Below, in pieces: positions 58,668 to 64,000 of a stretch of 64,000 nucleotides of DNA. The translations under genes were made by a program, and so were the position numbers. Within the stretch, counting starts at the first letter, position 1; each line of letters begins with the position of its first letter. The DNA is from Apoderus coryli (taxonomy: Eukaryota; Arthropoda; Insecta; Coleoptera; Attelabidae). The notes beneath the pieces are model-generated. The model was not told the DNA's origin. It worked only from the letters and a program-made list of their open reading frames with translations, and made no database searches. The stretch spans positions 8,682,105 to 8,746,104 of the forward strand of contig OU452214.1 in NCBI GenBank assembly GCA_911728435.2. The letters run 5' to 3'.

Positions 58668-59133
58668 GTAGGTGCTAACATAATATTTAATATTTGTTTT
58701 GATTGAAGTCACATAATCATCTACATTTTCTAAATACATTTTTTACTTCAGTTGGGTAGGCGGTCATAGGCGTCGTCAAAAGCGAGTTTAATATGATTTA
58801 CAAAAAAAAAATTTTCAGCCTTAATAAAAATGTTGGAAATTTTTTGAAAGGCGATTATGTTAGATCTTATTTTTCTCTACCTCCAGTTAAAATTTTTGTA
58901 CTGAGTCACAGTTCACCCGTATAAAAATTTATTGAATGGTAAATTCAGGCAAAAATATATTCAGTTATTGAGCTGGACAGGAAAAGATAGAGACTTCCGG
59001 TTTTCACCGTTTTCTTTATTTTTATATGCTCTTTCTATCTAGTGAAGTCTAATAGTACCATTCCATTTGATTTTTCTAAGAAAATTGACAAAATCGCAAA
59101 CATTGTTATATATCTCCATCTAGCGGCCATATA

Positions 59134-61326
59134 CAGGGTGATTCATCATGGTTGCAACAAACGAAAACTGAAGATTCCTGAAAACAATTCAAGCATTTAT
59201 CGTTATTGAACCCATGTCCGCAAATGCTTCGTTATCGAGATACAGGGTGTAAAAATTTAGTGGTCAAATTAACTTTTTTGTTCATTTCTCAAAAACTAGC
59301 TTATCCGATTTTGACAAAATTTTACATGCATTTGAGGACAGATAACCTAAAATATTCTGAATTATTTTGGCTTTCATTAACTGTTCATTGGCGTAGATAT
59401 AGGGGGCATTTGGGTAAATTTTACACATACATTAATTAAAGACAGCTTTGACAAGCTTCATCATTTTAAATTATTACTTTTTTAAAAAGAGCAACTTATA
59501 AGCTACAAAAAAGTTAATTATGTCAATGTTGTGCTTTCTACCATTTTTATGGAAACCGATAAATTGCAAGTTAATAGTAGATTTAATTTAAAATAACGTT
59601 TTGTTAATTAACAACAAATTTTAAGGCCTATCAGTACAATTAAAAATTTAACAATAAAAAAACTAAATTCGATATTAAAATAAGAAAATTAATAACAACT
59701 GTTCAAACTGCCCTCCATTGACAGTAATGCACATTTTACATCTTTCAACTAATGAATTTGTAGCTCTAATAAGGATATTATGATTGTTTCTTATTTTCCT
59801 AGCAGCTTCATGAACTATCTCCAGTAGTTGGTTTTCATTGGTACACTATAAACCAATTGTTTCATGTACCCCCATAAAAAGACGTCGAGCAGATTCAGAT
59901 CCGGTGATCTTGGAGGCCACTCAATGAAACCTTCCAAACCAATCAAATTGTTTCCAAACAGTTGATTTAAAACTTTAGTTACTTGTTTACCACGGTGCGC
60001 AGGAGCTCCGTCATGTTGATATGTGAATATTCAGTGGTACATCCTCAATAAATTCGTGCAGGCGGTTGTGTAGGAAACGACTTTATTGATTTGAGTTTAA
60101 ATGCCGATTAATTACGAACAACGGCAATAATTTATTGTTAAACATGCCACCCCAAACATTGATACTAAAACGTTCTTGAAAATTTCGCGGCCTAATAGCA
60201 CGAGGGTTGTTTAAAGACTATAGGTACATGTTCATTATGGTTTGTATTTATGCCATCTCTAGTAAAAGTTGCTTCATCTGACCAGAGCACTTTCTCTAAA
60301 AATCTTTCATGTTCTTGATGCTTACCAAGAACCCAATTACAAAATAGTAGGCGCCTTTCACGGTCTTCAGGATGTAGGGCCTGGACATCTTGATGATGAT
60401 AGAGATTTAATAGTCTCCAAACATTTGTTCGAGGTAATGCCAATTGAGTTGGTATTCTTCTATAGTGCTTATTTTCGGATCGTCTAAAACTAAATCCACT
60501 ATGTTTTCTTCAGTTTGAATGTTTAGACGATGCGGTCGTTTGTTAACTCTAGGTAAAATGCTCCCTATCGTTCTAAGCCTGTGAAATGTAGCCGTCCATG
60601 TTTTGTGATATGGATGACGTCTATTAGAATAACTAACTTGGTATTCTCTGGCCGCTGCTCTTGCATTTGCATTACACAAAGATATTCTTCAATTGAAAAA
60701 CTCATTTTAATTTAGAAAAAAACATTCTCAATATTAAAAACAACTACGAAATAATAAAACAATTTTAACTAATTTAAATTTATTACTGTCAAAGTTTTTT
60801 TTTATTGTTGCGGCATTCGTTTTCCATGGCAACTTTGAATTTCCATTTGGTTTTCTGGTAAACGTTATTTTGATTTAAATCTACCATTAACTTGCAATTT
60901 ATCGGTTTCCATAAAAATGGTAGAAATCACAACATCGACGTAATTAACTTTTTTGTAGCTTATAAGTTGCTCTTTTTAAAAAAGTAATAATTTAAAATAA
61001 TGAAGCTTGTCAAAGCTGTCTTTAATTAATTTATGTGTAAAATTTACCCAAATGCCCCCTATATCTACGCCAATGAACAGTTAATGAAAGCGAAAATAAT
61101 GCAGATTATTTTAGGTTATCGGTCCCTAAATGCACGTAAAATTTTGTCGAAATCGGTTAGCTAGTTTTTGAGAAATGAACAAGAAAGTTAATTTGACTAC
61201 TAAATTAGGACACCCTGTATCTCGATAACGAAGCATTTGCGGACATGGGTTCAAAGGCAAAAAATGCTTAAATCACCTTCAGCAATCTCCAGTTTTCGTT
61301 TGTTGCAACCATAATGAATCACCCTG
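59134..61326. mobile_element. Tc1/mariner-type element with about 470-bp TIRs
   Basis: Starts CAGGGTGATTCATCATGG and ends with the inverse, TA on each side (59132-59133, 61327-61328). Arms 59134-59602 and 60858-61326 are about 90% identical by eye. The centre holds a decayed transposase on the minus strand. TA duplication and DDE blocks place it in the IS630-Tc1-mariner group; arms this long are unusual there. Confidence 0.85.
59689..60705 (-). pseudogene. Tc1/mariner-type transposase with DUF4817-like N-terminus
   Basis: Start MSFSIEEY, then after a frameshift NANARAAAREYQVSYSNRRH and TFHRLRTIGSILPRVNKRPH (helix-turn-helix, DUF4817-like), then LLFCNWVLGKHQEHERFLEK, VLWSDEATFTRDG (first Asp), YQHDGAPAHRG (second Asp) and IEWPPRSPDLNLLDVFLWGY (third Asp). 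Several stops and frameshifts. Related to the transposase at 45371-46434, yet in a different family by TIR sequence. Confidence 0.75.
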
Positions 61327-61328
61327 TA

Positions 61329-62077
61329 TAAAAAATAAATAAAAGCAGCAGTACTTTTTTTGATACTCCCAATCATTACCTTTATACTGTGCTTAATTCT
61401 ATTAAAATCAGACTATCTATAAGAAAGTTAGACAACTTTTTCCACCAACCAACATTCTCCCGCTCCTCCACCATTTATTTAAGAAGATAGGGAAAAAAAG
61501 TTTATATGAAAAAGTTTTAGAATTGTACTTAGATCACCCTTATTAAGTTTATCACTTACGTAATATAAGTAAATTTATAAGTAAGGGTTTCCGGAGACCT
61601 ACAGAAGAGTAAGAACACATCGAAACACAATTTAAAAATCGAATTTGTATCTGAAAATAGCTAAAACACCTACATGCGCATGGAAATGCCCGTCAATGTA
61701 AACGTAATAGCATTTTCTAAAGAAGAGTGAAAAATTATATTTACTTAATCAGGTTTTCATAAATTTGCTGGATTGAATACAGTTATTGATTGTAGCAGCA
61801 GCGAAGCAACTTATATATACAGGATGTCCGTAGAGTAACAGAACGAGTGATTATTTTCAAAATGATACATTTATGTTTAGCAATTTTGTAGCCTACGTAT
61901 TTGATTTTAAACCTGTCTAATGTCGGCGCCATGTTTGTCTTGAGTTCATTATTATTTATGAAGTAAGTAATTAATTTATTTTTAATTTATTTTCTATGTT
62001 GGATCTAGAGGTAGGTAGAAATAATGAAACCACTTCTTTTGTTTCTGGCCGGCAAGTGGACGAGTTTATTGTCTTTT
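61329..62077. other. no gene seen
   Basis: Non-coding; short ACAGG(A/G)TG-type mariner-end-like words occur near 61818. Confidence 0.35.
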
Positions 62078-62085
62078 CAGTTATT

Positions 62086-62450
62086 CAGTGTTCCCAACAC
62101 TTGAGACCGAAAATATCCCTGAATGGGCATCAAATTACACCACTTTACACATAACATTGTGGCCAATGGCTAATTAAAAAGATTTATGGAAAAGGCTAAA
62201 AATAACTAAAAAAAAAACGCTAGCAAGCCATACTAAAGAGTAAAGAGTGGTCACAGGCGGCGCGCAGACTGGCGGTCATGTCATGTCCCAAAAAAAAAAG
62301 AAGCAAAAACAATTTGACAATTGAAATCACTAAAAACATAGTCGGCCAAATTATACCAAATTATCCCAAATAATTTGTTGTTAGAAAATTACAAACAGTG
62401 GCCCCAAAATATCCCAAAACGGTGTAATTACACCCGAATTGGGAACACTG
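62086..62450. mobile_element. hAT-type MITE, 365 bp
   Basis: Ends CAGTGTTCCCAA in inverted orientation, typical of hAT. Flanked by CAGTTATT (62078-62085) and CAGCTATT (62451-62458), an 8-bp duplication with one difference. Subterminal AAATTACACC/GGTGTAATT words also mirror each other. No coding capacity. Confidence 0.8.
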
Positions 62451-62929
62451 CAGCTATTATACAATAGTGAACATGCGCGTTAGCGATATGAATACCGGGG
62501 TCTCACCGGGAAGTGATTCGATCGATTATGGAGAAACTACACAGTAGAACAATCTGAAAATCTGGTATAGTACTTAGGTCGACGGGACCAATTCGGCTAA
62601 AATGTTTTCAAGAATCTAGCACTTCCGGTTATACCGGAAATGGGTGTGAAGTTCCTTATTTCAAATAGGATCCTATATAAATTATATTTTTTATTGATTC
62701 TCCTTGTAATTCTAAACATATTTCATATATACTATGTTGTACCTATCGCCAGCCGTTTTCGAAATATTTGAAATTTTATGTCAAAAATGACGGTTTCAGA
62801 ATAAAGAATAATAACAATTTTTTATTATATGGAAGCTTTAATAATATAATTTGTTAGATTATCCTGTGAGATATAGACCTACTTTAGGCGCCTACGTATA
62901 TTTTTTTAGTAAATATTATAATACAGGGT

Positions 62930-63379
62930 TGTTGGGATTTCAACATTTAAGAGCTGTTTCGTCCATGAAATTTGTGCCAATGCTGCATTCTTTGGATTGT
63001 AGTGAATAAATCAACTTGAACACAAAACTTATATTTATTTCACTAATATTAACAAACACACATTTAACGGGGTCTAATAATTATTTACAACAGTTTAAAT
63101 CTAATAATAACAACTAAAAGTTACAAAATATTTAAGTAATTCCATATAGTTGAATATTATAATTTTGAGCGCACGGACGGGCTATTTCAACGTGAACAGA
63201 AAGAATAAATTGACTACTGAAAAATATAGCCGCGTACCGCGTACCCTTTGTGGCCTTTTCCGACGCCGCCGATAGAGGTGCGCAGAACGCTATTACGTAG
63301 ATTGCGCCGCTTCGGCATTATTGCACAGAAAGTACATTTTGTGATTGCAGCAGTGGCGGGTAGAAATGGAATTTCAACA
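62930..63379 (-). mobile_element. 3' LTR of a BEL/Pao retrotransposon
   Basis: On the minus strand the LTR runs from TGTTGAAATTCC (63379) to CCCAACA (62930), 450 bp with TG..CA ends. An AATAAA signal occurs at about 63034-63039. It lies after a polypurine tract that follows the pol stop codon. The 5' LTR lies outside the window. Confidence 0.75.
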
Positions 63380-63412
63380 TACTCCCCACCCCCCCCCCCC
63401 CCCCCCCCCCTT
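63380..63412. repeat. 22-bp C/G homopolymer in the polypurine tract
   Basis: On the minus strand AAA is followed by 22 G, then TGGGGAGTA up to the LTR. This occupies the place of the plus-strand priming polypurine tract. The run is preceded by the small palindrome GAAGCAAATGCTTC. Confidence 0.7.
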
Positions 63413-63425
63413 TGAAGCATTTGCT

Positions 63426-64000
63426 TCAAAAGACGGTGGACTCGGAGTCTTTTGTTTTTAACTTGACAATACGAACTTTATTGTCCGAGCTCGGAATGAT
63501 TTCCGTTACTCGGGCTCTAGGCCATTTCAAGGGAGGAACATTGTCCTCTTTGATGAGCACGAGGTCATTTATTTTTTGTTTTGTTTGTTTTGGAGCTGAT
63601 TTAGATATTCAACCGACCACCTTTTCCAGAAAAGCTGTTGAATTTTCGTCATATTTTTCCACATAGAAAGTCTATTTGAGTTTGTATTTTGCACAGATTT
63701 CTCTGGAAAAGCTGTCAAGCTCGAGCCGATGAGGAAGTGACCTGGGGTCAAGACGTCCAGATCTAATGGATCGTTTGAGAGGGCGCAAAGCGGCCTGGAA
63801 TTATGAATTGCCTCAATTTGAGACAGAATAGTACTTAGTACTTCAAAAGTGAAGTCTGAGTCACCAATCGCTCTTTTTACGTGGTATTTTGTGCCCTTGA
63901 CTGAGGTCTCCCACAGGCCGTCCCAATGTGGTGAGCGGGGAGGTATGAATACCCATTGAATTTCTCTAAGAAAAAGGTATTCTTTGATGTTTTTATTGTT
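63426..64000 (-). pseudogene. BEL/Pao pol, integrase C-terminal part (partial, frameshifted)
   Basis: The frame enters from the window edge: NNKNIKEYLFLREIQWVFIP, PRSPHWDGLWETSVKGTKYH, LSTILSQIEAIHNSRPLCAL, LTPGHFLIGSSLTAFPE, RLSMWKNMTKIQQLFWKRWS. At the A-run near 63569-63575 the frame breaks; one base shift restores NDLVLIKEDNVPPLKWPRAR and VTEIIPSSDNKVRIVKLKTK, ending TGA at 63428-63426. The order (integrase C-terminal region, WKRW block, VLIKEDN..PLKWP) is diagnostic of BEL/Pao. It inserts reverse-transcribed DNA into the host. Confidence 0.85.

Noticed and set aside
63214..63429. Minus-strand ORF beginning with a poly-Gly run
   Set aside because: The Gly run is the 22-G tract, and the rest lies in the LTR.

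Overview
The window looks like a piece of a large, AT-rich, repeat-dense arthropod genome, most likely an insect and plausibly a beetle. Introns have GT..AG borders, C2H2 and THAP genes are split into exons, and there are Jockey-like and RTE-like LINEs, a Penelope-like element, BEL/Pao, Tc1/mariner relatives with a DUF4817-like N-terminus, P-element-like THAP transposase remnants and many short TIR elements. The taxon is an inference. I saw no rRNA, tRNA, CRISPR or prokaryotic features.

Host genes. Two paralogous C2H2 zinc-finger genes face each other. Gene 1 (+) has exon 1 at 1274-1836 and exon 2 at 12301-13552, giving 604 aa. Gene 2 (-) has exon 1 at 53460-52736 and exon 2 at 44171-42644, giving 750 aa. 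Each has an acidic first exon, one long intron (10.5 and 8.6 kb) with an identical phase that makes an AGT serine codon across the junction, and a second exon with all the fingers. The fingers are built from a three-finger module whose linker resembles NHSDNKxLMATxT. Both introns are packed with repeats.

Layout. 1-13.6 kb: gene 1, whose intron holds a 6.3 kb block of alternating inverted repeat units, two fold-back elements and a minisatellite. 13.6-23.4 kb: two decayed transposons whose transposase resembles the DUF7869-type family, a Jockey-like LINE, and three small palindromes in a row. 23.4-34 kb: three broken THAP loci, an endonuclease-only RTE fragment, a 1.7 kb TIR element and a Penelope-like element with GIY-YIG domain. 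34-42.6 kb: a Harbinger-like TIR element and LINE fragments in inverted repeats. 42.6-53.5 kb: gene 2, whose intron carries an RNase H LINE fragment, a mariner-like element, tandem LINE tails and an RT fragment inside a giant fold-back. 53.5-64 kb: a P/THAP coiled-coil remnant, two hAT-type elements with 8-bp target duplications, a Tc1/mariner-type element with about 470-bp TIRs, and the 3' end of a BEL/Pao retrotransposon with its LTR.

The most interesting pattern is a set of at least nine hammerhead-ribozyme-like motifs (CUGANGA, stem II, GAAA, then a tiny palindromic stem III). Most sit in repeats or fold-backs and one lies 3' of the Penelope-like GIY-YIG gene. Two fold-back elements each carry a diverging pair. 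These resemble the small Penelope-associated hammerheads that work as dimers; their arrangement in fold-backs may be new.
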